Assembly (NCBI GenBank): GCA_037952775.1
Contig: JBANAY010000003.1
Coordinates: forward strand, 32,674,001-32,738,000
Length of the DNA: 64,000 nucleotides
Source of the DNA: Clonostachys chloroleuca
Taxonomy: Eukaryota > Ascomycota > Sordariomycetes > Hypocreales > Bionectriaceae
Direction of reading: 5' to 3'
A program made the translations under genes and the position numbers. How positions within the stretch are numbered: position 1 is the first letter of the stretch; each line of letters opens with the position of its first letter. The notes under the pieces are model-generated. The model was not told where the DNA came from and did not search any database. It was given only the letters and a program-made list of their open reading frames with translations. Shown piece by piece: positions 23,173 to 35,622 of the stretch.

Positions 23173-25076
23173 TGGTATTGCTCCCAATGGAGGTTGTAAA
23201 ACTGGACAGCGTATGAGCAAAAAATCTATAAGCCGATCAATGGCCAATTCCAGTGGGTGAGGGAAAGGGAAAAAAAGAAAAATTAGTCCAAGGTGAGAAA
23301 GAAACATAACCTGGTTGGAGGGGGAAGCCAAGAACAAAGCCCCAATTGATCTGGAAAATACAATCAGCCCCTGTCCACTGTCTATCCACTGCGGGGGTGC
23401 ACTGATACGCATCGGCGCTTTCATTTGTAGGCCCCCGCGGGGTGGCTGCTGACTAGTGCATATGCAGCAGATTGAAACCAGTCACTTGATCGAAAAGCCA
23501 ATGTCACGAGGTGTGCAGGCAGGGTGAGAATTTTACGTTACGGTGACTGCACCCATCCAATTGCTGATCTGACAGATCATCGGTTCCGATCAGTGCTGAG
23601 TTTCGATCTGGTTCCTGACGTCGTATCTTTGGCAGCACGGAACCTTCGGCAGCATGTTCGAATATCCAATGCAACCACACCATCGCCCGCACCTACCCGA
23701 ACACCTAGAAGCCGTCTGGGAGGGAAGGAGCGACATCATCAACACCGAGTGCCTCTTACTTAGTCGGGCGTCTATTTCTGTGCCAATATTCTCTTCCAAT
23801 CCCGTGGCTAATCCAAGGTTCAGTCTGACTATCTGTTTAAATTGAAAGGGGCACACACTCACCCCGCAATCTGCTATCACACGAGTGGCTACGTGTGGAC
23901 TTCTGGAGCCTCAACTGGAAAGGCGGGGCTCAATCAAAATACATCCATACCGTATATGCATAAAAAGTCAACAGCCATAGAGTTTTATGCCAGTAAATTG
24001 GAAGGATACGAATGAAGCCTATCAGTTAACCAAGACGATCACAGAAACAACAAAATGACATTATGAGAGTAATTGGTATTTTTTCCTCATGCTTGGCTGC
24101 AAAGGCGAACTTGAAATGGACGCCACTTCAAACGGACATTCTCTATAAAATCTTCTTTTTTCAGATACATCCCTCGCAGATCTCGGCCTCCCTCTGTAAT
24201 CCGCTTGACTTTGACTAAGGCAGGGATATTAACCCAAGTTCTCATCCAAAATGATGCTGTGAGATTGGGCGTATCCTATGACATAGAACGCTTAGTTATC
24301 TTGGTAATAAACGAGACCTCGAGGATCATGCCGGGCTTTGCATTATTCACAATAACGACCTCTGCTGAGTCGAAACAGGTCATTGGCTCCACACCACCCA
24401 AGAGCTCTCATTGCGTTACCTTGCATCATCAACTCAACACCAATGACAGGCAAGGTATTTCATACCACACTTTCGGTGGAGATAAGAACTATGCCCATGA
24501 GATCGACTATACTATACAGGACCAGATAAATAGTAAGGTTCAAAAAAGCTATTTCATCATCACCTAAGAGTTGATCTAGGATTCTCCGAGACGAGATTGC
24601 CCCTCCCCGAGTGCTTTCTCTATATTCATTGGAGTTTGGAGTTTCGTCGTCATACCATCATATAAGGTAGCTTGAAACACGCGGGTGGAACTAGACACGT
24701 TATATCCAAAGGAGGTATATTTAATTGGTACTTTCTCTCTCATTATGTATACCAAAATAGATATATATACCACTATCGTCCAATGCAACCCTCCCTTCAT
24801 CGCAAATCTACAAGACCTCGAGTTGAAGTCAGCCCATCAAGCAACGCCATCATTGACAAGCCCGAACCAAGACAGCTGCCAGTCCATAGGTCTATCTTAA
24901 CAGGCCCCTAACAATCTCGTAACATGTTCAAAATGAGAAGTGAATAATTGGGTGCCAGATTTCCTGGCACGCCTCCTCGCCGGGTCAATGCATGATACCA
25001 CAAACGTCTAACCCCAAACCCCACCACCTCCTGCTTCGAAATATAAAAAGTCTATAATATGTGTGCAGCGAACCGT
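23173..25076. other. Intergenic, 1.9 kb
   Basis: It holds the promoter of the Ctf1-like gene and, at the far end, the 3' flank of the LEC1-like gene. The segment 23950-24900 is clearly AT-rich. An open frame of 120 codons at 24205-24567 has no recognisable domain and looks like chance. No repeat or RNA gene is seen. Confidence 0.5.
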
Positions 25077-28000
25077 CTATTTTGCCAGAACCTGCCTCAG
25101 CATCACCAGGAAATTCTCCTTGAGCTTGTGGACCTCCTCAACGTGCGGTTTCGGGGGCTCTCCCGCCGACCGTCGCAAGCGATCCTGTCGCTTCGCACGT
25201 CGTCGTCGCTCGGCCTCTATAGGATCCAGTTCGTCCTCCACTTGAGCTTCTGCCTCCTCGTCCGAGCCATCATCATAAGTCATGTCCTCGAGATCTTGCC
25301 CATCCAATCCAAAATCAGATGTTTTGAAGCCAGAGCCAATCAGACCCGTGTCATGGTGAGCCTCGGCAGCAAGCTTCTGTCTTGTCTTGTCCGTGTGCCA
25401 CCTCTTACGGGCCTCTTGCCAGGCGATGAGAGAGTTGATTTCGGCAATCGCCTTCTCCTTGTTTAGTCCACTGTTAACCCCGCCCTCGAAGAGTGCGTTA
25501 ACGTCCAGTGTTCCGTTATTAGGACCGTGGCGGAGGAACTCGAGAATTCCTTCGATCCATCCCATGAGCTGCGTAAACAGCCCGTTATCATGGACGTGAA
25601 CTTCGTGAACAAACTTATAAAAGTTGTGCTCGTGCCTCTCGCAAAGATCGATGAAAGCCTGAACAGTCTGATTAGGATCAGCAGAAGCATCTTGCTCCCG
25701 GCATTTATCAACCACCTATTTCAACATCGTTAGCCTTCTTGAGGTGGACCTTCAGGACTTGAAAAGAATTTTCCTCCGAACATACCTGAATGATATCATC
25801 GACAAAAACAGCAAAGTCCGTAACGCTGTTATAAACGTTTGCTGACTTGTATACCCTCACCAAAGGCTCGTAGAAGATAGTGAACAGATCGCGGAAAAGC
25901 TGCAGAGTGACGGGCTGTTCGATCAGCTCAAGCATCATTTGCTTGTCTCGCTGCCGCGTGCAGAGCTTCATCATTTGCTTCAGATATGAGAACAACTGGG
26001 CTCCCTCACGCATCTCTTCGTCAATATTCTCCACGGCGTTGTTGAAGGCAACATATGCATTAAACAGACGCTCGACCTGTTCACCAGACAACTCCGGCTC
26101 GATCAAATCGGATCTCAGAAGTGTCACAATGATATCAAGACCATCGGCTTCCGCCTCTTCTCGGATGGCCTCGTGGACACTTTGGTCGGCATTTGTGTAG
26201 GCATAGATCTTCTCAGCAAACACCGGGTCCCCAGTCTTTGCATTGAGAATGTCAATGGACTTCTGAAAGCTTCTTATACCCTCATTAAGTGTCAGAGAGA
26301 AGATGCGCTGCAGGAGTGAACGGGTACCAAAAGGCTGTGCGAGGAAAACATCGAGAATCCCAGACATCACAGCCGCTGGGTTGGCGATGCGGATGACGTT
26401 CTTAATAACAGTGTACGGTACCAGCGAGTGGATTCTCCGGGCCTGTGCAAACAGTTCTGGGGAATTGTCTTCAGCAAGGAACACATGGTAGATGACGGCG
26501 GCGATCTCGATGCGAAGCCATTCAGCGAACTTTCGATACTGAATGCTCAGATCGGGAATCGTTTCCTTTTCTTTGATTTCAGCGAAAAGCTTGGTCAGAC
26601 CGTGGCTTTCCACGATATCCCGGCGGAACCTAGAGCAAAATATTAGCAAATCAACGTTCTATTGCATCGCTTGATCTACTATACTCACTGTTCCATATAT
26701 TCATCGAGGTCCGCAGCTCTCTTGCGGGCTATCTCGTAGAACTTCTTCTGTTCCTCTATCCGTTTCTCATCAATGAGTTTTCGTCGGATGATATCGTCAA
26801 CATCTTCATCAGTCGGCGTGATCGGGTCGCCACTCAGAAACTCCTGTACGGCCTTGGTGTTGGCAATCTGGGGGTTGTGGAGAAGAGATCGGATGAAGGC
26901 CCGCAGAGAGACTCTTTGCTTCTCTCGCCAAAGAACGATGTCCTAACAAGGTATTAGATGAAAACGAGCCATGGAAGCGAATAACCCAACTAACTTCTTT
27001 CTTTTCTTGGTCTTTTGGCGACAATGGCGTAAGACGACCATCTGCAGAGGTTCTGGGTGAAGCCACTTTTCGCGAAAGACTGGACCTGATGGAAGCAGCA
27101 CTTGATGAGATTTCTCGGCGTTGTCCTAGAAACCGAAATTAGCACAGGGCACACAATACAACTATCATGGCCGAAAACCCCTTTCTTACCTGCATCAGTT
27201 GGGGAGAGTAAAGATTTAGTCTTCAACCCCGAGCGGCTTGTTATGCGCGTTCCGCCAGAGGAGACCGAGGAAGCATCCGAGTCATCGCCATTCCCAGATC
27301 CCAGAGATGACAGGATCCCGTTCGCAGTCGAATCCGACTTGTTCTTCTGCGGCATGGCTGGCAGTGTCCTTCCAGGGAGCTCCAGCCTCAAGCGCCGATG
27401 AAGTCTGTGGAAGTCGCCGTACCTGCGGGTGACGAAATGCTCAAGTTCGCCCTTCTTCTTGATCCTCAGGATAAACTCCGCGTGCTTCTGGCTTCGGAGT
27501 ATTCCCCTGACGGTCGTCACCCGCACACCAGAAACGTTGACGTCCCAGCCATTGATGTAATTGCCCTCGGGGATGTTGAACTGAACCCCCGTGTCTATGG
27601 CGTTGGCGTCGACTATTTCGAGCTCGGAGAAACGGATGCGCTCTTCGAAACCGGAAGATGTTCGTATTCCAGAAACCATCATCAGCTCGACCAGCTTCCT
27701 AGCCTTAATCGCCAGCTTGCGTCGCTTGGTTTCCTCGAGCCGGTCCTCGGAGGATGAAATTCGTTTACCGGCAAAAGACTCCAGAAACTATTCAAGGTGA
27801 TTCTCTAGTTAGTGGTCGTGGCCTGCGCAACAGAACGGCTGGGGGCGGAAACGAGTGGTGGGGTCCCCTCTGGGCAGACATACCACTTGCAGCTTATCCT
27901 GCCAAAACTCCTTCTCCCGAGCCTTATCAAGAAAAGGGAAATCGCGGATGTGGTTGACAAAGATGTAGCGCAGGATCGGGAGCTCCGAATCTTCGGGGGC

Positions 28001-28334
28001 GACCTCGCCGTGGTCGGACTTGAAGGGGGCTCCGAAGCGGCGCAAGGCCGTTGGGGAGTTGAGCTCGTTGATCTCCCATCTCACCTGCTCCGAGACAAGC
28101 TCGCGCTTCAGATCTGTGAAATCCCACTCAGGTTAGTCACTGGCACAAACAGCCCGCAGTGGCAGAAGTCTCCAATTGCAACGTACAGTGCTCTTGCTTT
28201 CCGGTCAACGACTGGCCCGGTGGAGGAGAGCCTCCATCGCTGGCCTTTCGGATGGGCAGCTCGATAGTGGATCCAGCAGCCGGGGCAGCAACCCCGCCAT
28301 CGCCGTCGGGCTTCTCAGCGTCTCCCGCAGCCAT
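25077..28334 (-). CDS. PXB-PX-DUF3818 lipid-binding protein (yeast Lec1/YPR097W-like)
   Basis: Seven exons on the minus strand: 28187..28334, 27884..28113, 27190..27787, 26995..27125, 26689..26942, 25786..26629 and 25077..25715, giving 947 residues. Order: an acidic leader, a PX-associated domain (YLKRELVSEQVRWEINEL...), a PX domain (about 190-300, INGWDVNVSGVRV, FVTRRYGDFHRLHRRL, LPGRTLPAMPQK), and an all-helical DUF3818 region (from FRRDIVESHGLTKLF), ending in a charged coiled coil. The Arg in RRYGDF is the usual phosphoinositide-contacting residue of PX domains. A Ser-rich insertion of about 100 residues separates the PPK-loop part of PX from its last helix (DIVLWREKQRVSLRAFIRSL). A membrane-trafficking or lipid role is inferred from the family. 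The start at MAAGDAEKPDGDGG is the first Met that fits; a longer frame exists upstream. Confidence 0.88.
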
Positions 28335-29848
28335 CACTCGAAAGAGGTCGTCGTCGTCGAGGGGAGAACGGCGAGAGCGTGGAAGTTTGGCCCGGAATGA
28401 GTTGTATGTTCCTACGTTGGGTTTGATGTTAGCCAGGCGGGAGATACGTGCCGTCCCAAACCAAGGCCAAAAAAGGCGGGGAGACTTCGGGGCCTGCACC
28501 TCGAGCGCAACGCGTATTGGCAGCGGTGCGGAATGGGCGCCAAGCTGAAAGATCTGGGCTGGGGACGCGCGTAACTTGGGAGGGGCTAGCGGACGAAAGA
28601 GTAGGTAGGGCAGAAGGGCTGACGGAAAGCCTATGGACCTACCTCGTCGACAATGCTCGTTGGTCTTGGCGGGACCCAACGCTGCAGCTTGGCGTGACCT
28701 TGGTCAGGCAGCTGGGAGTGAGTGATCACGAGAGGCGGGACAGCGGGAGGGATGGACGAAGCCAGAATCTCCCAGCTGGCCCTACCGAGCAATGGGTCTG
28801 GGAAGATGGGGGAGATATCACAGGCTCAACACAAGGAAATCTAGTTATAGAGGCGAGGTGCAAGGTAAGGTAGGAGGAGGTAGCATTGCGATGTGCTACC
28901 GACTAACCGCCGCCAGCTAAAATTACCTACGCCGGTGCCAATGGCAATTTCTCTTCAGCTCCCTATGGCGGGGTATGACGTGGACCGCGCTGCCAAGCCT
29001 ACTAACAAGGCGAATGTGCCTCACCAAGGCGACAAACGGCCAAAAAGACCTGGGTCCAGATTTTCGATTAATCGCGGCAACTTGCCCGTAGCAGTAACTG
29101 TTGGTTCTTGTGGCTGGGGACGCATGTTACTAGACCCAAGTACTAAGCCGTGTAATCCTATTCACCAGCCAACAGACCGTGGATTGGTGATCCAGGGGAA
29201 ACACATGTCCTGGGATCCAGAAGCCTGAGTTGGTCTCCAGCTGTACCGTATTTGTGCATGTGTAATCAGGGTCAATCGTAGGGCTGGCACGTACCACACT
29301 GAATGTCTTCGCAGGATGCAGAATAGAGCTAATGTGTATCTGACATGCAGCGCGCACTTATACCCCGAATAAAGACATGCATGCCTCTAATACTGCCATA
29401 TCTGGAAAGCCGATCCAAATTGCCTGGCAACAAATATGTCGGGGAATCTCACATACGTACCAACAGGGAAACGAAGCCTCTTACAGAAAAGACGCGTTTC
29501 CTCCATGATGTTAGGAGCTTCATAAGCTTACTTCTACAAAAACGAGATGAGACAGTCATCCGCTACCACCTACTACGTCATCCACATGCAGGACAAGGAT
29601 CCAGGTCACAGATTCAGTTGGTCAGTCGTTGCGAAGGTAAGCATTTTCTCGTCAGCCATGTCTAAGTCCACGTGATGCATACATGAGGCTGTTCGCAATA
29701 CATCACTAGGGCAATTGCAGCCGAGCAATAATTCTCAAAATCAAGAAACAAGGGGGTATCTTATTGCATATGTAGAAGACTAGCAGAAGGCAGGCGCATC
29801 AAAATGCCCATCATTACAGAAACCAAGGAAATAATAGACCTAGGTGCT
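28335..29848. other. Intergenic, 1.5 kb
   Basis: This is the promoter side of the LEC1-like gene and the 3' flank of the next minus-strand gene. Several open frames of 70-140 codons on the plus strand are low-complexity and partly antisense to the first LEC1-like exon. I see no supported gene. Confidence 0.5.
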
Positions 29849-30996
29849 TCACAGCTCGTCAAACTCTCTAAGTCGATCCTCAGTCTCCGCAGGCCGTGCC
29901 CACACCAAGGACATATCCGTAAAGTTTAATGTACGGTCGCTTACAGAAGAAACTCCGCCCACATCTGCCAGTGGTACATGGTCTAGTTCGGGGATGTTCG
30001 GTGATGTGTCCCTCAGTGGCGTCTCCATCAATGGCGCGTCCCTCAGCGAGTCTAATATATCCTCGGGAGACGGTGAAGGCAAGGAGCGTCCAGGGCTCAA
30101 CATCATGAACAGTCCGGCGATGATAACAAGCAGAAGGAAGATGGCAGTCCAGACCACTCTCAGTCGTTTTCGAGTCTTGTCTCGCCATTCTTGATCCGCT
30201 CGCTCCCAACCCTCCACACGCTCTCTGACGGAATCGACGCGGGCGCTCAGGGCCTGAACCTTTGCTCTGCCTTCATGAATTCGGTCTCGTAGTGACTCGA
30301 TCTTGGTCTGTTGCTCATCGAAATGGCCAAGCGCATTCAGTTGGCTGGTAATGTCCGTTTCCAAATCCTTCGAGTCCTTCTCAAATGTTGTGTAAATTTC
30401 CTTGGAACTTTCCGTGAGATCCTTTAGAGCTGCCACTGTGCTCTGCAACGCACTCGTTTTTTCTAAGATGGCGTAATATGTCTGGTCGAGGCGTCTCGTT
30501 GCCGTCGTCGAGAACGTGTGGAGTTGGACGAGCGACTGTTTCAGGCCACTGGAGAGAAAGAAACAATTAGCTTTGGCTGAACAATACTTTGCCCAGGAGG
30601 CAACTTACTCTGCCCTGGACTTTGCCTTCTCTCACGCTCCTGACGGAGAAGGTCCTGCTTGCTGGCCTTGCGTTCAGCCTCGAGAATGCTTGTTCTGCTC
30701 CTGTTTTCGTCCTTCACCACGCCCATCATGCTGGGGTGGCGACTGTGTGAGAGCACATCTGGCCGCGAAACGTCAATGGAGTATCGTGCTGGCATCTGAT
30801 ATCCAGGCTGGGCCGGCTGGTCATTGTATCGTTCCTTTCGCAGGTGCTGGGAGAGGTGCGACTGATGCCGTGAGTGGCCACTCCTTGGCAAAATCGGCGC
30901 TGCGATCTCGCTGATGGAGCGCTTGACTTGATGCCTGCTGGTAGATCCCGTTCGAGAGATAGAGGCTGGCGCCTCACGTCCGCCTCGGTTCGACAT
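29849..30996 (-). CDS. Coiled-coil, single-pass membrane protein of unknown function
   Basis: Two exons on the minus strand, 30605..30996 and 29849..30548, encode about 363 residues. The first exon (MSNRGGREAPASIS) is basic and Ser-rich, ending in a short helical segment (ILEAERKASKQDLLRQE). The second is a heptad-rich coiled coil (LKQSLVQLHTFSTT, YYAILEKTSALQ, LRDRIHEGRAKVQALSARV), then one transmembrane helix (RVVWTAIFLLLVIIAGLFMML, near residue 270) and an acidic tail of about 75 residues. The topology suggests an organelle-membrane tether, but I do not recognise the family. The junction is uncertain: the strong donor GTAAGT (exon end 30609) breaks the frame, while a weaker GTTGCC donor four bases later keeps it. 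Confidence 0.72.
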
Positions 30997-31496
30997 GGCT
31001 CGTTATTGTCGGGATGCCATGGTTGTACGGAGGAATTGAAACACTGACGCAATCTTATCAGGGGCAGCTCTGAGCTGATGGTAATAACTGCGGATAGCAT
31101 CCGCTATTAATGTCAGAACCGCGGCATTGGGGAAGTGGGTCCATTCTTCAGCTCCAGCTTCAGATAGTGGAGACTGCTCAGACACGGGATTCACAGGTGA
31201 AACAAACATGTGCAAATGAGTATCACTGGAATTAGAAGAAGGGAAAGCAAAGCAAAACTAAAACAAGCTCTATAGTATACCAGGAAGGCGACCATCATAT
31301 TGCCAATCTAATATGTACACAATTGAACAATAGCTTGAGGACCTAGCAGCTTGGTATAACCAGTAACTAGCAACTATAGGGTAACCAATAGTTGGAATGC
31401 ACGGACCAGAGCTACATAAACCACAGCTACCCCTCGTTATCCTCAACCCCCTGACTTCAACTCACAGCCCCTCCAACCTTTAAGGACAACGCAAAG
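30997..31496. other. Divergent promoter region with a small open frame
   Basis: It lies between the coiled-coil membrane gene (-) and URA6 (+). A 70-codon minus-strand frame, 31003-31215 (MHMFVSPVNPVSE...), ends only six bases before the ATG of the downstream gene. Its composition is protein-like (WTHFPNAAVLTLIADAIR), so it may be a small gene, an upstream open frame, or an exon joined in another way. Confidence 0.4.
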
Positions 31497-32132
31497 ATGG
31501 CTCCCACAACCAAGGAATCGCCCGCCTTCGACCCGAAAGACGTCACTGTCGTCTTCGTCTTGGGCGGCCCAGGTGCAGGAAAGGGTACCCAATGTGCCAA
31601 GCTTGTCTCCGGCCATGGCTTCAGCCATCTCTCTGCGGGCGACCTTCTCCGTGCCGAACAGCAACGTGAGGGTTCAGAGTACGGCGACCTGATCCGCGAA
31701 TATATCAAGGATGGAAAGATTGTACCCTCGGAGGTTACAATCAACCTCCTCAAGAACGCCATGCGAGACATCTTGACCCAAGCTGGCAAGACCACCGGCC
31801 GCTTCCTAATCGACGGCTTCCCTCGCAAGATGGACCAGGCCCACTCATTCGAGGAGATCGTCTGCCCCGCCAAGCTCGTCCTCTTTTTCGACTGCCCTGA
31901 GAACGTCATGGAGGAGCGTCTGCTCGAGCGCGGCAAGACGAGTGGCCGATCCGACGACAACGCCGACAGCATTCGCAAGCGGTTCAAGACGTTCGTCGAG
32001 ACGAGCATGCCCGTCATTGACTACTACGAGAAGGAGGGCAAGGTCGTCAAGATTGATGCTACACAAAGCCCCGATGCGGTCTACGCAAAGACTGAGGAGC
32101 TCCTCTCTCAAAGACTTGGTGCGGGGTTTTAA
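31497..32132 (+). CDS. URA6: UMP-CMP kinase
   Basis: A single exon of 211 residues. The P-loop GGPGAGKGTQCAKL (about 24-37) is followed by the NMP-binding motif HLSAGDLLRAE, the conserved DGFPRKMDQ, and the short LID segment LLERGKTSGRSDDN. The short LID is the mark of the UMP-CMP kinase and short adenylate kinase branch. Yeast Ura6 (204 residues) phosphorylates UMP, CMP and dUMP with ATP in pyrimidine nucleotide synthesis. Length and motifs are intact. The only alternative would be a cytosolic short-form adenylate kinase, which is less likely given the sequence around the NMP site. Confidence 0.92.
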   Translation: MAPTTKESPAFDPKDVTVVFVLGGPGAGKGTQCAKLVSGHGFSHLSAGDLLRAEQQREGSEYGDLIREYIKDGKIVPSEVTINLLKNAMRDILTQAGKTTGRFLIDGFPRKMDQAHSFEEIVCPAKLVLFFDCPENVMEERLLERGKTSGRSDDNADSIRKRFKTFVETSMPVIDYYEKEGKVVKIDATQSPDAVYAKTEELLSQRLGAGF

Positions 32133-32738
32133 ACGTGTTGGTGTTACCTAGCCCAGCGAGGATGCCACAGCTCGCTGTCCAGTTCTAGAGCGCGAAAGAG
32201 ACCATTTGCCCTTCTTGTCCAAATTCAGGCCCAACAGAACCTTGAATAGAATATTGGATTGTCATCTTCTGAGCCTGGAATTGCGTACGACCATATATGC
32301 ATATATACATATATGTTGCGGTGTTGTTCAGGTTCTGGGAATTGAACCTCGACTGCATTGGATTGACCTTTTCTCTTCCCTTTTATGAGCTTTGGCGTGG
32401 AGTCTGATCATTTCAGATCTTTTAGAATAAAATATAAACAATAGACTGTGCATATATGTATACATGATGATGCACATATAATTAATATCAGCGAGGCTTC
32501 GGCTAAATTGGCAATTTTTCGTGATGATATAGCCCGGAAGTAATAAGGAACGAAACGAGACTGGAATGCGTCTAGACAAATTTCTCTTCAAAAACTCAAA
32601 GTATTAGCGTAGAGTTGGAGGCGACCCAGGCGCTGGGCCATGACCTCTTTCTTCGCCTCTTTTTTTCACAGTCGGCAACCAGTACTGAATCGTGAATCGT
32701 TGGGTATCGAATTATTTTGTTGAGTATGTATTTGGACA
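32133..32738. other. Convergent 3' flanks of URA6 and CGR1
   Basis: About 600 nt, AT-rich in the middle with ATATAC-type repeats near 32290-32315. Both genes end toward it. A tRNA T-arm-like string on the minus strand near 32325-32350 does not fold into a tRNA. Confidence 0.5.
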
Positions 32739-33226
32739 TCAGGAGTTAATCAGCTTGTTGCGCTTCTCCTTCCGCTTCAATCGTTCCACACGCTTGCGAT
32801 GCATCTTCTCAGCCATCTTTTCATACCGCTCCTTCTCTTCCTTCTTTGCTCTCTTCTCCCGAATGGAATCAATCCTCCTCTGCGCCCAAAATGTTAGCAT
32901 GTGCGGCGCATGGGGTCGTGGATTGAAAGCCTACCTGGCGCTCCTGCTCCTTCTCGTCCTTCATCTCCTTCTCCTTAGCCTTCACCTGGTCCAGCAGTGC
33001 GCGCTCCTTGGCCCGCTTGGCAAATGATGACAGACCAGCGCTTGGTCGGAAGGCCTTCTTGGTCGGGAGCCATTTCTTTCCTGAAGCCTTAGTTAGATCT
33101 TATGCCTCGTCGCAAAACCTGATGCGGGATGGAGGGGGAAAAAAGCAACTTACCATTGACTCGCATACCATGTGGCTTCGGAGGGGCCACAGCCGTCGCC
33201 GGGGCGGTTTCGTTGTCTGCAGCCAT
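32739..33226 (-). CDS. CGR1: rRNA-processing protein Cgr1
   Basis: Three exons on the minus strand, 33154..33226, 32935..33080 and 32739..32879, encode 119 residues. The protein begins [13 protein letters not shown], has the family core [18 protein letters not shown] with [10 protein letters not shown], then a long highly charged helix ending in [20 protein letters not shown] and NKLINS. Fungal Cgr1 proteins are about 110-120 residues and nucleolar; they act in 60S subunit and 27S/7S pre-rRNA processing. Splice sites all match GT-AG and keep frame. Confidence 0.93.
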
Positions 33227-34832
33227 GGTCTCGTGGGTATGTCTGCTTCAAACCGTCCTGTGCCGAGAAAGCGGTGTTGCGAATCACGGATTTTTTTTCA
33301 GCGTAAAATTTCTGCCGGTCCTTTCAACGGCGGGGGATCGAATTTGGAAAGCGGTGTAACTATCGCACTAGCGCGGCTCACCATGTCGGCGATTTACAGG
33401 GTGGTGGGTCCATCCCGCTTGACCTTCGCGATTGAGCGATTGATTCTGTATCTGCTCGATAGATGGGAACGGATGGGGCCATGCAATTCTCGTTTAACAT
33501 TGCATTCAAGACTAATAAGCATTTGGGGTGATTAGGAGTTACTAATGTGAATATTCTGGCAGCTATCGAACGTGCTATCCTATACTAGTACCTGCATTCG
33601 TAGATGCTTGTTTCACCTGCAAGTCCATACGGGACTAATGCACCCCCTATTGCAAAGTCTGCGATGGGTAAGAAGGTTATGGCGACAATGCCACTGGCAG
33701 TTAGACACCTGAGGGAATTTTTTCTGGCATGCAGCTAAATTGGATGAATGTAAAAGAAGAGCCTGTTTTTGGATATGAACTCGTGTTGGTATATGTCTTT
33801 ATTTATTTCACTATACTTCGTCTCAATGGCAGATGCTAAATGTTGGCAGGGAATAACGGATATTTTGACACGGCGAAAGCTAAGAGCTAACGTATCTACC
33901 GGAAAGCGTATGCGGATAGACTATGTTGACAGCATCAATGCAGGTTCAAGCAACTCATGAGAGTTGTTTTTATTCAACACATTGTGTTAGTTTCATGCGC
34001 CCTTCTGACTCGTTTTGTGACAGAGGTCAATGGGGAGGTCTCAAGTTCGCTGCGCCCCGTACCCACTAGCCGAAGGCTCGAGCACATACTGAATTCACAA
34101 CCTGAGAAGACACTGAATTACACCTGCTAGCGTTAGTCCAAGCGAAACCCCAGATATATTCCCCTCATAGCAGCAGCCCAATTGAAAGGCCAGTAATAAG
34201 CTGTGGATAGTTCTCTGCTTGTTGATTGAAACATCGACTTCCTAGGAAGTCTGGACCCCTGCCAAGCGGGTGATAGCTGAGAAGGATCGGCCCAGTCTCC
34301 TGCTGACCAGCCATTCGAATTTACGGTGAAGGGACCTTGCACGAACGAGACCCTCTCTCTCCACTCCCTCACTATCCGGCCAATCCCTCTCCCGTTTTGT
34401 TACTTGCATATTTCTCTTTGCATGAACATTTGCTTGATTCCAAGCGTTTGTAGCGGCGCCCACCATATACTACGGGACGGTTAAAGAGCAAGGAGCAGGT
34501 CTGGTCTGAGCCCCTCGCTTGAACACCACTCTCCCGCTCTTGCGCCCGCGCAGCTTGCCAGTTCAACCAATCTAGCCGAGACACCATCTAGCTGGTTTGC
34601 TGAGGAGCTTCGATTGACGACCTCCAAACCGACGAGCTTGCAGCTGCGCTATATCGCATCGCGTATATAGTTTCTCCATCTGCTTTGAGAGCGCAACCCC
34701 TCAATTGAGCTTCGCCTCGCATCGCATTCATCTAGAAGAGGGTCAGTGCATCGTCGCAGCGGTAGACTCACTACCCGCATTTGCTCTCCAACACCCTTCA
34801 CCCTCAATCGCATCCACGACCGCATTTCCGCC
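33227..34832. other. Divergent intergenic region, 1.6 kb
   Basis: It lies between CGR1 (-) and the membrane protein gene (+). The last 500 nt before 34833 are CT-rich and look like a long 5' leader. No coding or RNA feature could be supported. Confidence 0.5.
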
Positions 34833-35622
34833 ATGGGTTTCTTCGACGATTCATTGTCCGTCATCTCGGGCACAAAATCTCATCGCCGCCACTCCTCGCG
34901 CTCCCACCACAAGAAGAAGCGCTCCAGGTCGCGCTCCCGATCCAGCTCCCGTGGCAGAGGCAAAGGCAGCGGCCTCGGCTCCATCTTCGGAGGCGACAAC
35001 TACAAGAACTTCTCCTCATCGAAGGCCTCCTTTTTCAATCTCGGCGATGACCGCAATGGCAGCCGCTCAAGCTTCTTCAACTTTGGAGGTACGAATCTCT
35101 CCCCTCTCTCAATGCCATCCCCAGCCTCCCCCTCCTCCCCTACCCTGTAAGCAAGGCGCAAGCAGCTAACAACCGAGTCAAGGCAAACCCTCCTACTACA
35201 AGCGCTCCTCCCGCCAGGGCTTCCTCCAGCGCTCCTACAAGCAGCTCAAGCGCCTCCTGCGCGACCTCGCCCACTGGGCCAAGCGCCACCCCTGGAAGGT
35301 CTTCTTCCTCGTCATCATGCCCCTCATCAGCGGCGGCATCCTGACCGCGCTCCTCGCCCGCTTCGGCCTGCGCCTGCCCGGGTCCCTCGAGCGCCTCATG
35401 GGCGTCGCCTCCAAGGCCGTCACCGGCGACACTGCCGGCCTGGTCGGCGAGGCCGTCCGCATGGCTAGCGGCGGTGGTGCTGCCGCCGCCGCCCCTGCCT
35501 CGGTCCGCGTCAACGCCAGCGGCTACGACGACGGCATGGCCTGGGAGCGGAGCTACCGCAGCGAGGGGGAGACCAACTGGGGCGAGGCTGTCACGAAAGG
35601 GATCAGCAAGATGTTCCTATGA
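34833..35622 (+). CDS. Basic Ser/Arg-rich single-pass membrane protein
   Basis: Two exons, 34833..35088 and 35183..35622, encode 231 residues. The N-terminal third is a Ser/Arg/Lys-rich segment (KKKRSRSRSRSSSRGRGKG) that is likely disordered. A basic amphipathic stretch (LQRSYKQLKRLLRDLAHW) precedes one transmembrane helix (VFFLVIMPLISGGILTALLA, about residues 125-144). The remainder is Ala/Gly-rich and ends GISKMFL. Third-position G/C is high. I do not recognise the family; similar short membrane proteins occur in other filamentous fungi, but no function is inferred. Confidence 0.75.

Noticed and set aside
24205..24567. 120-codon plus-strand open frame as a gene
   Set aside because: It lies in AT-rich intergenic DNA with no domain, intron signals or protein-like pattern.
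32320..32360. tRNA gene on the minus strand (GAGGTTCAATTCC string)
   Set aside because: The T-arm-like string has no pairing 5-bp stem, and no acceptor, D or anticodon arm can be formed nearby.
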